This document shows, in pieces, positions 1-9,303 of a stretch of DNA of 64,000 nt. Made by a program: the position numbers and the translations under genes. How positions within the stretch are numbered: the stretch's first letter is position 1; each line of letters begins with the position of its first letter. Origin of the DNA: Sideroxyarcus emersonii (lineage in GTDB: Bacteria > Pseudomonadota > Gammaproteobacteria > Burkholderiales > Gallionellaceae); NCBI RefSeq assembly GCF_021654335.1, contig NZ_AP023423.1:1024001-1088000 (forward strand), in the 5' to 3' direction. The notes under the pieces are model-generated. The model was given only the letters and a program-made list of their open reading frames with translations. It did not search any database and was not told where the DNA came from.

Positions 1-1
1 C

Positions 2-331
2 GGCATGGGTTTCGCGCTGTTCTTCCTGGCGGAATACGCCAACATGATCCTGATCGCCGCGCTGACCTCGGTCATGTTCCTCGGCGGCTGGCTCAATCCT
101 TTCCATGGCTGGCCGTTGCTGGGTGAATTGACGGACCATATTCCAGGCTTGCTCTGGATGCTGGGCAAGATGTCGGTCATGCTGTTCATATTCCTGTGGT
201 TCCGCGCGACTTTCCCGCGTTACCGCTACGACCAGTTGATGCGCCTGGGCTGGAAGGTGTTCATTCCGCTCACCCTGGTCTGGGTGGTGGTGGTCGCCGC
301 GTGGATGCAAACGCCCTGGTGGCTTTGGTAA
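2..331 (+). CDS. nuoH: NADH-quinone oxidoreductase subunit H (C-terminal part)
   Basis: C-terminal 109 codons of the complex I membrane subunit NuoH, which joins the quinone-binding arm to the proton-pumping arm. The reading frame is open to the left edge, so the start lies outside the window. The segment shows the NuoH end region: hydrophobic helices, the FFLAEYANM segment, the [17 protein letters not shown] motif facing the quinone site, then a last membrane helix. It lies 17 nt before nuoI, in standard nuo operon order. Identification is firm from motif and context. Confidence 0.95.
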   Translation, partial: GMGFALFFLAEYANMILIAALTSVMFLGGWLNPFHGWPLLGELTDHIPGLLWMLGKMSVMLFIFLWFRATFPRYRYDQLMRLGWKVFIPLTLVWVVVVAAWMQTPWWLW

Positions 332-348
332 CTGCCCGAGGATATAAA

Positions 349-837
349 ATGAAAAACCTCATCGCTTTCTTTAAGAGTTTCCTGCTGCTTGAATTGCTCA
401 AGGGCATGTCGGTGACCGGACGCTATTTCTTCGCGCGTCACATCACCGTCGAGTATCCGGATGAAAAGACGCCGCAGAGTTTCCGCTTCCGCGGCCTGCA
501 CGCGCAACGCCGCTACCCGAACGGGGAGGAGCGTTGCATCGGCTGCAAACTGTGCGAAGCGGTATGCCCTGCATTGGCGATCAAGATCGAAGTGGCCGAG
601 CGCGAGGACGGCACGCGCCGTACCACGCAGTACGATATCGACCTGACCAAATGCATCTTCTGCGGTTTCTGCGAGGAATCGTGCCCGGTCGACGCCATCG
701 TCGAAACCCGGGTGTTCGAATACCACGGCGAGAAGCGCGGCGACCTCTATTACACCAAGCCCATGCTGCTGGCGATGGGGGAGAAGTACGAAGAGCAGAT
801 CGCTTTGGATCGAGCTGCCGATGCCAAGTATCGGTAA
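349..837 (+). CDS. nuoI: NADH-quinone oxidoreductase subunit I (2x[4Fe-4S] ferredoxin-like)
   Basis: 162-residue peripheral-arm subunit carrying clusters N6a and N6b, which pass electrons toward the quinone. Two CxxCxxCxxxCP motifs are visible: [12 protein letters not shown] and [12 protein letters not shown]. The frame stays open upstream to 196, overlapping nuoH. I chose the ATG at 349 because it gives the usual family length and the typical N-terminal amphipathic helix ([19 protein letters not shown]). It sits 17 nt after nuoH and 13 nt before nuoJ. Confidence 0.96.
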   Translation: MKNLIAFFKSFLLLELLKGMSVTGRYFFARHITVEYPDEKTPQSFRFRGLHAQRRYPNGEERCIGCKLCEAVCPALAIKIEVAEREDGTRRTTQYDIDLTKCIFCGFCEESCPVDAIVETRVFEYHGEKRGDLYYTKPMLLAMGEKYEEQIALDRAADAKYR

Positions 838-850
838 ATGAGGAAGACCA

Positions 851-1498
851 ATGAATCTTGAAACGATATTGTTCTATTTTTTCGCCACCGTGACCGTGCT
901 GGCGGCCTTGCGCGTCATCACTGCACGCAACCCCCTGCATGCGGTGCTGTTCCTGGTGCTGGCCTTCGTCAGCAGTGCGGGCATCTGGCTGCTGCTGGAA
1001 GCGGAATTCCTCGCCATCGCCCTGGTGCTGGTATATGTGGGCGCGGTGATGGTGTTGTTCCTGTTTGTGGTGATGATGCTGGACATCAACATCGAGCGCC
1101 TGCGTGAAGGTTTCTGGCGCTGGCTGCCCATGGGATTGTTGCTGGCCGCATTGATCGGGGTGCAAATGGTCTGGGTACTGGGGGCCAGGGATATCTCCTC
1201 CGGAATGGCGCCGGTCAAGCACGCCGCCGACTACAGCAACACCAAGGAGCTGGGCCGCCTGATCTACACCGATTACGTCTATCCGTTCGAATTGGCGGCG
1301 GTGCTGTTGCTGGTGGCGATGGTCGCAGCGATCGCGCTGACGTTGCGCAAACGCCGCGATGCCAAACGGCAGGACATCGGCAAGCAGCTCAAGGTCAGAC
1401 GGGAAGACCGCGTGCGCATCGTTGCCGTTCCGTCCGTGCGCAAGGCCGAAACGGCACAGGATGGCGTTGCCGTGCCGAATGGCCATACTGCGGATTAA
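851..1498 (+). CDS. nuoJ: NADH-quinone oxidoreductase subunit J
   Basis: 215-residue membrane subunit of complex I with five predicted helices. The conserved NuoJ stretch around residues 15-75 is present (RNPLHAVLFLVLAFVSSAG, then the AIALVLVYVGAVMVLFLFVVMML helix that contains the pi-bulge region in known structures). The C-terminal tail is hydrophilic, rich in Lys/Arg, and somewhat longer than in E. coli. A GAAGACC sequence precedes the ATG. Fifth-from-last gene of the nuo operon. Confidence 0.95.
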   Translation: MNLETILFYFFATVTVLAALRVITARNPLHAVLFLVLAFVSSAGIWLLLEAEFLAIALVLVYVGAVMVLFLFVVMMLDINIERLREGFWRWLPMGLLLAALIGVQMVWVLGARDISSGMAPVKHAADYSNTKELGRLIYTDYVYPFELAAVLLLVAMVAAIALTLRKRRDAKRQDIGKQLKVRREDRVRIVAVPSVRKAETAQDGVAVPNGHTAD

Positions 1499-1513
1499 AG
1501 CAAAGGGGAGAAC

Positions 1514-1825
1514 ATGTTGAATCTGGGTCTATCGCATTATCTGGTGTTGAGCGCGGTGCTGTTCGCCATCAGCGTGGTCGGCATCTTCCTGAACCGCAAG
1601 AACCTGATCGTGCTGCTGATGGCGATCGAGTTGATGCTGCTGGCGGTCAATACCAACTTCGTTGCCTTCTCCCATTACCTGCACGACACGGCGGGTCAGA
1701 TATTCGTTTTCTTCATTCTCACCGTGGCTGCCGCTGAAGCGGCGATCGGCCTGGCGATCCTCGTGGTGCTATTCCGCAATCTGCGCACCATCAATGTGGA
1801 CGATCTCGGCAGCTTGAAAGGTTGA
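1514..1825 (+). CDS. nuoK: NADH-quinone oxidoreductase subunit K
   Basis: 103 residues, three transmembrane helices, normal length for NuoK. The conserved membrane glutamates are visible in the second and third helices ([14 protein letters not shown] and [13 protein letters not shown]), as expected for the proton path. AAAGGGGAG precedes the ATG. The TGA stop shares its A with the ATG of nuoL (TGATG), which suggests translational coupling. Confidence 0.97.
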   Translation: MLNLGLSHYLVLSAVLFAISVVGIFLNRKNLIVLLMAIELMLLAVNTNFVAFSHYLHDTAGQIFVFFILTVAAAEAAIGLAILVVLFRNLRTINVDDLGSLKG

Positions 1826-3849
1826 TGCGCATGGATATGCAGAGTCTGTATTTGCTGGTTCCCCTGGCCCCGTTGCTCGGTGCCATCGCTGCAGGATTGT
1901 TCGGCAAGGTGCTGGGCCGTACCTGGTCGCACCGGATCACGATCATGCTGGTGGCCGTTTCCTTCTTCGCTTCGCTGGCGATCTTCCGGGATGTGATGGC
2001 CGGTCACCTGTTCAACGGCACGGTCTACAAGTGGCTGGCTTCCGACGTCACCAGCTTCGAGGTCGGCTTCCTGATCGATCGCCTGACCGTGATGATGATG
2101 CTGGTGGTGACCTTCGTCTCGCTGATGGTCCATATCTACACTATCGGTTACATGGAAGAAGACCCTGGCTACCAGCGCTTCTTCAGCTACATCTCGCTGT
2201 TCACCTTCTCCATGCTGATGCTGGTGATGGCCAACAATTTCATGCAGCTGTTTTTCGGCTGGGAAGCGGTGGGTCTGGTGTCCTACCTGCTGATCGGCTT
2301 CTGGTACACGCGCCCCACGGCGATCTATGCCAACCTGAAGGCGTTCCTGGTGAATCGCGTCGGCGACTTCGGTTTCCTGCTCGGCATCGGCCTCGTGCTG
2401 ATGGTGTTCGGCACGCTGGATTACCAGTCGGTGTTCGCCAATGCGCATAACTATGCGAATGACATGGCGCCCATCCCCGGCATCTCGGTGGGCCTGCTGA
2501 CCGCGATCTGCATCCTGCTGTTCATCGGCGCGATGGGCAAGAGCGCGCAGTTCCCGCTGCATGTATGGCTGCCCGATTCGATGGAAGGCCCGACTCCGAT
2601 CTCCGCGCTGATCCACGCCGCGACCATGGTGACCGCAGGTATCTTCATGGTGGCGCGCATGTCGCCGCTGTTCGAGCTGTCCGATACGGCACTGTCCTTC
2701 GTGATGGTCATCGGGGCGATCACGGCGCTGTTCATGGGTTTCCTCGGCATCATCCAGAACGACATCAAGCGCGTGGTGGCATATTCCACCTTGTCGCAGC
2801 TTGGCTACATGACCGTGGCGCTGGGCGCTTCGGCCTACTCGGTGGCGGTGTTCCACCTGATGACGCATGCTTTCTTCAAGGCGCTGCTGTTCCTTGCGGC
2901 CGGTTCCGTCATCATCGCCATGCACCATGACCAGGATATCCGCAACATGGGCGGCCTGCGCAAGTACATGCCGATCACCTGGATCACTTCGCTGATCGGC
3001 TCCCTGGCGCTGATCGGCACGCCGTTCTTCTCCGGTTTCTACTCGAAGGACAGCATCATCGAGGCGGTGGAGCACTCTAATTTGGCGGGCTCCGGTTTCG
3101 CCTATGTCGCCGTCGTGCTGGGCGTGTTCATCACCGCTTTCTATTCCTTCCGCATGTATTTCCTGGTGTTCCACGGCGAAGAGCGCTTTGGCAAGGATCA
3201 CCACGACCATCAGGGCGATCATGCCGACGAGGAAACTTCCCATGACCATCATCATGGCCTGGCACCCGGACAGAAACCGCACGAGACTTCCTGGGTGGTG
3301 ACGCTGCCGCTGGTCCTGCTGGCGATCCCGTCCGTGATCATCGGTTTCGTCGCCATCGAGCCGATGCTGTTCGGCGATTTCTTCCTCGATGCGATCCATG
3401 TCAGCCACTCGCATCCTGCCATGGAAGAATTGCGCGAAGAGTTCCACGGCCCGGTGGCCATGGTGTTGCATGCCTTGACCGATCTGCCGTTCTGGTTCGC
3501 TTTTGCGGGGGCAGGGTGCGCCTGGTACTTCTACATGAAGCGTCCGGATATCCCGGCTGCCATCCAGAAGAAATTCTCGGCAATCTATACGCTGCTCGAC
3601 CAGAAATATTATTTCGACCGTTTCAACGACTGGTTCTTCGCCGGTGGCGCACGCGGCACCAGTCGCCTGCTGTGGAAGTTCGGCGATGTGAAGCTGATCG
3701 ACGGCTTCTTTGTGAACGGCTCGGCCAAAGTGGTCGGCATGTTCTCCGGCGTGCTGCGCGGTTTCCAGACCGGCTACGTCTATCACTACGCATTTTGGAT
3801 GATCATCGGCGTGTCCGCATTGCTGACAGTGCGGACATGGTTCGAATAA
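1825..3849 (+). CDS. nuoL: NADH-quinone oxidoreductase subunit L
   Basis: About 674 residues, the distal antiporter-like subunit of complex I with the long lateral helix at its C-terminus. The conserved core is visible: GWEAVGLVSYLLIGFW with the TM5 glutamate, the lysine helices (GAMGKSAQFPLHVWLPDSMEGPTP, with the first residues in TM7), and LIHAATMVTAGIF. A histidine/aspartate-rich cytoplasmic or periplasmic loop lies near residues 457-480. Start choice: ATG 1825 overlaps the nuoK stop; ATG 1831 and TTG 1822 are alternatives. Confidence 0.96.
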   Translation: MRMDMQSLYLLVPLAPLLGAIAAGLFGKVLGRTWSHRITIMLVAVSFFASLAIFRDVMAGHLFNGTVYKWLASDVTSFEVGFLIDRLTVMMMLVVTFVSLMVHIYTIGYMEEDPGYQRFFSYISLFTFSMLMLVMANNFMQLFFGWEAVGLVSYLLIGFWYTRPTAIYANLKAFLVNRVGDFGFLLGIGLVLMVFGTLDYQSVFANAHNYANDMAPIPGISVGLLTAICILLFIGAMGKSAQFPLHVWLPDSMEGPTPISALIHAATMVTAGIFMVARMSPLFELSDTALSFVMVIGAITALFMGFLGIIQNDIKRVVAYSTLSQLGYMTVALGASAYSVAVFHLMTHAFFKALLFLAAGSVIIAMHHDQDIRNMGGLRKYMPITWITSLIGSLALIGTPFFSGFYSKDSIIEAVEHSNLAGSGFAYVAVVLGVFITAFYSFRMYFLVFHGEERFGKDHHDHQGDHADEETSHDHHHGLAPGQKPHETSWVVTLPLVLLAIPSVIIGFVAIEPMLFGDFFLDAIHVSHSHPAMEELREEFHGPVAMVLHALTDLPFWFAFAGAGCAWYFYMKRPDIPAAIQKKFSAIYTLLDQKYYFDRFNDWFFAGGARGTSRLLWKFGDVKLIDGFFVNGSAKVVGMFSGVLRGFQTGYVYHYAFWMIIGVSALLTVRTWFE

Positions 3850-3881
3850 GGCAGTACTAGAGAAGAGCTGAAGGAACAAGC

Positions 3882-5375
3882 ATGATTTTCGGATATCCCC
3901 TGTTAAGCGCTGCCATCTGGTTGCCCATCCTCTTCGGCTTGCTGGTGCTGGCGACCGGCAATGACCGCAATGCAAGAATGGCGCGCATCATCGCGCTGGT
4001 TGGCGCCGTCCTGGGCTTCCTGGTGACGATCCCGCTGTATACCGGGTTCGATCGCATGACCAGCGACATGCAGTTCGTCGAGATGAAGGACTGGATCGTA
4101 CGTTTCAACATCCACTACCACCTCGGGGTGGACGGCATCTCGGTATTGTTTGTGCTGCTCAACAGCTTTTTCACGCCGCTGGTGGTGATCGCCGGCTGGC
4201 AGGTGATCGAAAAGCGCGTGGCGCAATACATGGCGGCCTTCCTGATCATGTCCGGGTTGGTGAACGGCGTGTTCGTGGCGCTGGATGCGATGTTGTTCTA
4301 CGTGTTCTGGGAAGCGATGCTGATCCCCATGTTCATCATCATCGGCGTGTGGGGTGGCCCGAACCGCGTGTATGCCGCGCTCAAGTTCTTCCTCTACACC
4401 TTGCTCGGTTCGCTGCTGATGCTGGTGGCCCTGCTTTATCTGTATCACAAGTCTGGCGGCAGTTTCGAGATCCTCGATTTCCATCACATGGCGATGCCGT
4501 CGCTGACCGCGCAGATCCTGGTGTTCATCGCATTCTTCATGGCGTTCTCGGTGAAGGTGCCGATGTTCCCGGTGCATACCTGGTTGCCCGATGCGCACGT
4601 CGAAGCACCCACCGGCGGCTCGGTGGTGCTGGCGGCGATCATGCTGAAGGTGGGCGCTTACGGCTTCATCCGTTTCTCCATGCCCATCACGCCCGATGCC
4701 AGCCACTATCTGGCTCCGGTGATGATCGCGTTGTCGCTGATCGCGGTGGTGTATATCGGCTTGGTCGCGCTGACCCAGGCCGACATGAAGAAGCTGGTGG
4801 CCTACTCCTCCATTTCGCACATGGGATTCGTCACGCTCGGCTTTTTCATCTTCAATGCCTACGGCATGGAAGGCGCGTTGCTGCAGATGATCTCCCATGG
4901 CTTTATCTCCGGCGCGCTGTTCCTGTGTATCGGCGTGCTGTATGACCGGGTGCATTCGCGCCAGATCGTCGATTACGGCGGCGTGGCCAACAAGATGCCG
5001 GTGTTCGCTGCCTTCTTCATGCTGTTCGCCATGGCCAACAGCGGCTTGCCGGGAACCAGCGGCTTCGTCGGCGAGTTCATGGTGATCATGGGGGCGGTGA
5101 AAGCCAATTTCTGGTTTGCCTTCGCGGCGGCCAGCACGCTGATCTTCGGCGCGGCCTATACGCTGTGGATGTACAAGCGCGTGATCTTCGGCGCGGTCGC
5201 CAACGATCATGTCGCCCATCTGCGCGATATCGGTTCGCGCGAGAAGCTCGTCTTCGTCATTCTGGCCATCACGGTGCTGGGCATGGGACTGTATCCGCTG
5301 CCGTTCGCCGATATCATGCACGCATCGGTGAACGACCTGTTGGTGCATCTGGCTACCCCCAAAGTTCTGAATTGA
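3882..5375 (+). CDS. nuoM: NADH-quinone oxidoreductase subunit M
   Basis: 497-residue antiporter-like membrane subunit of complex I. Hallmarks: [21 protein letters not shown] (TM5 glutamate), [22 protein letters not shown] (TM7 lysine and following loop) and [14 protein letters not shown]. Normal family length. GAAGGAACA precedes the ATG with good spacing. 32 nt separate it from nuoL, and it is followed 7 nt later by nuoN. Confidence 0.96.
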   Translation: MIFGYPLLSAAIWLPILFGLLVLATGNDRNARMARIIALVGAVLGFLVTIPLYTGFDRMTSDMQFVEMKDWIVRFNIHYHLGVDGISVLFVLLNSFFTPLVVIAGWQVIEKRVAQYMAAFLIMSGLVNGVFVALDAMLFYVFWEAMLIPMFIIIGVWGGPNRVYAALKFFLYTLLGSLLMLVALLYLYHKSGGSFEILDFHHMAMPSLTAQILVFIAFFMAFSVKVPMFPVHTWLPDAHVEAPTGGSVVLAAIMLKVGAYGFIRFSMPITPDASHYLAPVMIALSLIAVVYIGLVALTQADMKKLVAYSSISHMGFVTLGFFIFNAYGMEGALLQMISHGFISGALFLCIGVLYDRVHSRQIVDYGGVANKMPVFAAFFMLFAMANSGLPGTSGFVGEFMVIMGAVKANFWFAFAAASTLIFGAAYTLWMYKRVIFGAVANDHVAHLRDIGSREKLVFVILAITVLGMGLYPLPFADIMHASVNDLLVHLATPKVLN

Positions 5376-5382
5376 GGAAAAC

Positions 5383-6831
5383 ATGAATCTTCTCTCGTCC
5401 TTGTCCCCGGCCTATGCAGAGATATTCCTGCTCGTGATGGTGAGTGCGATCCTCATCGTGGATTTGTTCATCGTCAATTACACCAAGACCCTGACCTATC
5501 TGCTGGTGCAGATCAGCCTGCTGGGATGTTCGCTGATCACGGTGGCGACGCATGAAGACGGCATCGTGCATATGTTCCACCACATGTTCGTGGACGACCT
5601 GATGTCGGATGTGCTCAAGCTGCTGACCTACCTGTCGGTGTCCATGATGCTGGTGTATTCGCGCAGCTACCTGATGGCGCGCGGGCTGTTCACCGGCGAG
5701 TTCCTTGCGCTGGTGCTGTTCGCCACGCTGGGCATGATGGTGATGATCTCGGCCAGCAACTTCCTGTCTTTGTACCTGGGCCTGGAATTGCTGGCATTGA
5801 GCCTGTACGCACTGGTCGCGTTGCAGCGCGACTCTGCCATTGCTACCGAATCGGCGATGAAATACTTTATCCTGGGGGCGATGGCTTCCGGTTTCCTGCT
5901 CTACGGCATGTCCATGTTGTACGGGGCAACCGGTTCGCTGGACGTGAACAACGTCGCCGACGTCATTCGCCACGGTACGCCGAACAAGCCGCTGCTGGTG
6001 TTCGGCTTGGCGTTTGTCGTGGCCGGGCTGGCGTTCAAGCTGGGTGCGGTACCGTTCCATATGTGGGTGCCTGACGTCTATCACGGTGCGCCGACTGCGA
6101 TGACCATGTTCATCGGTTCCGCGCCAAAGCTGGCGGCGTTCGCATTCGTCATGCGCATCCTGGTGGAAGCGATGCAGCCGCTGATGGTCGATTGGTCCGG
6201 CATGCTGATGATCCTGGCGGTGCTGTCCATGGCCGTGGGCAACATCACGGCGATCGCGCAGACCAACATCAAGCGCATGTTTGCTTACTCGACCATCGCC
6301 CATATGGGTTTCATGCTGGTCGGCATCCTCAGCGGAACCATCGAGGGCTACGGCTCTGCCATGTTCTATGCGGTGGTCTACGTGCTGATGAGCCTGGGCG
6401 GTTTCGGCATGATCATGCTGTTGTCGCGCGAAGGTTTCGAGGCGGATACGCTCAACGATTTCAAGGGGCTTAACCAGCGCAGCCCGTGGCTCGCCTTCAT
6501 GATGCTGCTGCTGATGTTCTCCATGGCCGGCGTACCGCCTACCGTGGGCTTCTATGCCAAGTTCTCGGTGCTGAACGCCGCGGTCCAGGCGGGGCACCTC
6601 CCGCTGGTGGTCATGGCGGTGCTGTTCTCGCTGATCGGCGCTTTCTATTACCTGCGTATCGTCAAGCTGATGTATTTCGATGCTCCGGAAAGCCATGAAA
6701 AACTCTACATCCAGCCGGACAGCAGCCTGTTGATATCCATCAACGGCCTTGCCGTGCTGATACTCGGGATATTGCCCAATACGCTGATGTCGGTGTGCGC
6801 CGTCTCGGTGCAACAGTCGTTGCTGCACTGA
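5383..6831 (+). CDS. nuoN: NADH-quinone oxidoreductase subunit N
   Basis: 482-residue antiporter-like subunit, last gene of the operon. Conserved features: [18 protein letters not shown] (glutamate helix), [23 protein letters not shown] (lysine helix) and [24 protein letters not shown] precedes the ATG. A perfect 12-bp hairpin follows the stop, consistent with the operon end. Confidence 0.96.
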   Translation: MNLLSSLSPAYAEIFLLVMVSAILIVDLFIVNYTKTLTYLLVQISLLGCSLITVATHEDGIVHMFHHMFVDDLMSDVLKLLTYLSVSMMLVYSRSYLMARGLFTGEFLALVLFATLGMMVMISASNFLSLYLGLELLALSLYALVALQRDSAIATESAMKYFILGAMASGFLLYGMSMLYGATGSLDVNNVADVIRHGTPNKPLLVFGLAFVVAGLAFKLGAVPFHMWVPDVYHGAPTAMTMFIGSAPKLAAFAFVMRILVEAMQPLMVDWSGMLMILAVLSMAVGNITAIAQTNIKRMFAYSTIAHMGFMLVGILSGTIEGYGSAMFYAVVYVLMSLGGFGMIMLLSREGFEADTLNDFKGLNQRSPWLAFMMLLLMFSMAGVPPTVGFYAKFSVLNAAVQAGHLPLVVMAVLFSLIGAFYYLRIVKLMYFDAPESHEKLYIQPDSSLLISINGLAVLILGILPNTLMSVCAVSVQQSLLH

Positions 6832-6852
6832 TCAGGCTGGTGTTTTGAACCG

Positions 6853-6880
6853 GAACACTCCCGCTGCGGCGGGAGTGTTC
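6853..6880 (+). terminator. Hairpin after nuoN
   Basis: Perfect 12-bp inverted repeat (GAACACTCCCGC / GCGGGAGTGTTC) with a TGCG loop, 21 nt after the nuoN stop. Only a short ATTTA follows, so a classical U-tract is weak. It may terminate the nuo operon or act as an mRNA-stabilising hairpin before the NUDIX gene. Confidence 0.6.
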
Positions 6881-6891
6881 ATTTAGAGAGG

Positions 6892-7452
6892 ATGAATATG
6901 GATCTGACAGAGAAGCAGCTCGATAGCCAAGTCATGTACAACGGCGGTTTCCTCGAAGTGCTCAAGGATACGGTGCTGCTGCCCGACGGCAGTACCAGCA
7001 CGCGCGAATACATCACCCATCCCGGTGCGGTCGCGGTACTGGCATTGCTCGATAACGGCAATCTGGTGATGGAGCGCCAATACCGCTATCCGCTGCACCG
7101 CGAATTCATCGAGCTGCCTGCCGGCAAGATCGATGGCGGCGAAGATATCCTCGTTACTGCGCAACGCGAACTGCTGGAAGAGACCGGTTATGTGGCGCGC
7201 GAATGGATCCATCTCACCACGGCCTGGCCATGCATCGGCTATGCCGATGAGCGCATGGAATATTTTCTGGCGCGCGGATTGACGCACCAGGGCAGCAAGC
7301 TGGATGACGGCGAATTCCTAGAAGTGTTCGAGCTCTCCCTGGGCGAAGCCATCGAATGGATCCGTCTGGGCAAGATCAGCGACAGTAAAACCATTGTCGG
7401 TTTGTTCTGGCTGGACAAGGTTCTGAACGGGGGCTGGGACGCACCCAAATAA
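6892..7452 (+). CDS. NUDIX hydrolase, ADP-ribose pyrophosphatase type
   Basis: 186-residue NUDIX protein. The full NUDIX box GX5EX7REUXEEXGU is present: GKIDGGE, then seven residues, then RELLEETGY. The N-terminal region (LDNGNLVMERQYRYPLHREFIELPAG) matches the ADP-sugar pyrophosphatase branch (NudF-like), which hydrolyses ADP-ribose and related sugars in the cytoplasm. AGAGAGG precedes the ATG at 6892; ATG 6898 is an alternative. It lies between the nuo operon and amt, so it could be cotranscribed with nuo if the hairpin is leaky. Confidence 0.9.
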   Translation: MNMDLTEKQLDSQVMYNGGFLEVLKDTVLLPDGSTSTREYITHPGAVAVLALLDNGNLVMERQYRYPLHREFIELPAGKIDGGEDILVTAQRELLEETGYVAREWIHLTTAWPCIGYADERMEYFLARGLTHQGSKLDDGEFLEVFELSLGEAIEWIRLGKISDSKTIVGLFWLDKVLNGGWDAPK

Positions 7453-7453
7453 G

Positions 7454-7468
7454 GCATCATTGTGGTGC
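7454..7468 (+). promoter_or_regulatory. NtrC-type enhancer site (distal)
   Basis: 15-bp imperfect palindrome GCATC-ATTGT-GGTGC. The known NtrC site at E. coli glnA has the form GCACC-N5-GGTGC, so this differs by one base. It is centred about 128 bp upstream of the predicted amt start point and exactly 30 bp from a second site. Confidence 0.6.
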
Positions 7469-7483
7469 ATTGGATTCATTTGG

Positions 7484-7498
7484 GCACCAAACTGGTGA
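7484..7498 (+). promoter_or_regulatory. NtrC-type enhancer site (proximal)
   Basis: GCACC-AAACT-GGTGA, one base from the perfect GCACC-N5-GGTGC palindrome. The centre-to-centre distance of 30 bp to the distal site equals about three helical turns, as expected for cooperative NtrC dimers. It lies about 98 bp before the predicted sigma-54 start point of amt. Confidence 0.7.
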
Positions 7499-7562
7499 AT
7501 GTTTCACTCCAAAAAAACCACCTGAATATAAAATTTCCATATAAATCAATGCGTGTAATTGA

Positions 7563-7578
7563 TGGCATGCAGCTTGCA
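7563..7578 (+). promoter_or_regulatory. Sigma-54 promoter of amt
   Basis: TGGCAT-GCAGC-TTGCA, a close match to the -24/-12 consensus TGGCAC-N5-TTGCA with the invariant GG and GC 10 nt apart. It is 36 nt before the amt ATG. With the two NtrC-type sites this predicts expression under nitrogen limitation. Confidence 0.8.
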
Positions 7579-7613
7579 TTCGTACCGCCGGATTGCACTT
7601 TTATGGAGACAAC

Positions 7614-8816
7614 ATGGAAAACTTGAAGGTCGGAAGTGATGCATTATTCATCTTGCTGGGCGCCATCATGGTGCTGGCAATGCACGCCGGGTTCGCATTC
7701 CTGGAGCTGGGGACGGTGCGCAAAAAGAACCAGGTCAATGCGCTGGTCAAGATACTTTCCGATTTCGCGGTTTCTACCTTGGCGTACTTCTTCATCGGTT
7801 ACAGCATCGCCTACGGCGTCAATTTCTTCACGGGAGCGGAAGAACTGGCGCAGAAGAACGGATATGAGTTGGTGAAGTTTTTCTTCCTGCTGACCTTCGC
7901 GGCGGCCATCCCGGCCATCGTTTCCGGCGGGGTGGCAGAGCGTGCCCGTTTCAACCCCATGCTCGCCGCGACCTTTGTGCTCGTCGGTTTTGTCTATCCT
8001 TTCTTCGAGGGCATTGCCTGGAACCATCGCTTCGGCGTACAGGATTGGCTGAATGCCAGTTTTGGCGCAGAGTTCCACGATTTTGCCGGCTCCGTGGTCG
8101 TGCATGCGGTTGGGGGGTGGATAGGGCTGGCGGCAGTACTGATGCTGGGTGCACGTCATGGCCGATACAACAAGGAAGGACGCATCTCTGCGCATCCGCC
8201 GTCGAGCATTCCATTCCTTGCACTTGGCGCATGGGTCTTGACTGTCGGCTGGTTCGGCTTCAACGTCATGTCGGCGCAGACCATCGACAAGATCAGCGGC
8301 CTGGTCGCAGTAAATTCCTTGATGGCCATGGTGGGCGGTACGCTGGTCGCGCTGTGGGCCGGCAAGAACGACCCCGGTTTCGTGCATAATGGCCCGCTTG
8401 CCGGGTTGGTGGCGGTTTGTGCCGGGTCGGATGTGATGCATCCGATCGGTGCCCTCATCGTTGGAGGTGTGGCCGGCGGCCTGTTCGTCTGGATGTTCAC
8501 CCTGACGCAGAACCGTTGGAAGATCGATGACGTGCTCGGCGTCTGGCCGCTGCATGGTTTGTGCGGTGCCTGGGGCGGGATTGCAGCAGGCATTTTCGGT
8601 TTGAAAGCGTTCGGCGGTATCGGCGGCGTCAGTTTGATGTCCCAACTGATCGGCACCTTGATGGGGATGGCCATCGCCATGATCGGCGGCCTGGTGGTCT
8701 ATGGTTCGGTGAAAAAGATGGTCGGTATCCGTCTGGATAGGGAAGAGGAGTTCAACGGCGCTGACCTGAGCATCCACAAGATCACTGCCACGCCGGAACG
8801 CGAGTCTGGCTGGTAG
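7614..8816 (+). CDS. amt: Ammonium transporter, Amt/MEP/Rh family
   Basis: 400-residue integral membrane ammonium channel/transporter. Amt hallmarks: AFLELGTVRKKNQVNAL in the first helix, FAGSVVVHAVGGWIGL and LHGLCGAWGGIAAGI (the twin pore histidines), and HPIGALIVGGVAGGL. The ATG at 7614 is preceded by TATGGAGAC; an upstream in-frame TTG (7593) is less likely because it would extend before the hydrophobic start. There is no adjacent glnK/glnB in the window. A sigma-54 promoter and NtrC sites lie directly upstream, and a tiny membrane-protein gene follows. Confidence 0.95.
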   Translation: MENLKVGSDALFILLGAIMVLAMHAGFAFLELGTVRKKNQVNALVKILSDFAVSTLAYFFIGYSIAYGVNFFTGAEELAQKNGYELVKFFFLLTFAAAIPAIVSGGVAERARFNPMLAATFVLVGFVYPFFEGIAWNHRFGVQDWLNASFGAEFHDFAGSVVVHAVGGWIGLAAVLMLGARHGRYNKEGRISAHPPSSIPFLALGAWVLTVGWFGFNVMSAQTIDKISGLVAVNSLMAMVGGTLVALWAGKNDPGFVHNGPLAGLVAVCAGSDVMHPIGALIVGGVAGGLFVWMFTLTQNRWKIDDVLGVWPLHGLCGAWGGIAAGIFGLKAFGGIGGVSLMSQLIGTLMGMAIAMIGGLVVYGSVKKMVGIRLDREEEFNGADLSIHKITATPERESGW

Positions 8817-8921
8817 GATCGTTGAAGGGAAGCGACAAAGTCAGTCTGGATGGACAAGGCGGTCTTCACCGGATATTGCGGAATCGGATACTTTCATCTA
8901 TCGGAAACAGGGAGATAAACA

Positions 8922-9020
8922 ATGGGCGGTTATGTTGGATTGGCATTGCTTTGGGCTTGGGTGTTTGGATTTCTCGGTACGCTCATCTACGTGCACAAGA
9001 AAAAATACTTCCCGGAATAA
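8922..9020 (+). CDS. Predicted 32-residue membrane micro-protein after amt
   Basis: A 33-codon frame with a good ribosome site (CAGGGAGATAAACA before the ATG). It encodes one strongly hydrophobic helix (residues 3-24, with LALLWAWVFGFLGTLIY) and a basic tail HKKKYFPE, so it would be a single-pass protein with the tail inside by the positive-inside rule. It lies 105 nt after the amt stop on the same strand. No known family is recognised. It could be an Amt accessory peptide or a chance frame; the ribosome site and clean topology favour a gene. Confidence 0.55.
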   Translation: MGGYVGLALLWAWVFGFLGTLIYVHKKKYFPE

Positions 9021-9303
9021 TTTGGGAAGCCATGTCGGGTTGGAATAAGGCTTTGTCGAACATGGCGGGCATTATTCCGTGGCCGCTTTTTCAGTTCGGC
9101 GCAGTTTCTACAACCAACTTGAGCAGTGGCTGCTTTCAGCCTAATGTAGCTATGGAGAAACCGAGTTTGGGGATGCTTGAACGGCAACTTTGCAAACCTT
9201 GAAAAGACGATAACGTTGCTATTGCGCTTCCCCGAAGCAGCCGTGCTGATTACAGCAGTGTACTCTGCATCTTTGCCAGTTCTGCATACCCTGCCAGTCC
9301 GCT
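9021..9303. other. Non-coding gap
   Basis: About 280 nt between the micro-protein and the converging lipoprotein gene. I see no convincing frame, terminator or repeat in it. Confidence 0.5.

Noticed and set aside
1696..3975. 759-codon open frame opposite nuoL
   Set aside because: Reads as a His/Gln/Arg/Asp-rich low-complexity chain, the usual mirror image of a GC-rich membrane gene. Same for the long minus-strand frames opposite nuoM, nuoN, purL and the RND genes.
8822..9202. 126-codon frame after amt
   Set aside because: Starts at a TTG without ribosome site and has no clear domain; the better-supported 32-codon micro-protein overlaps it in another frame.
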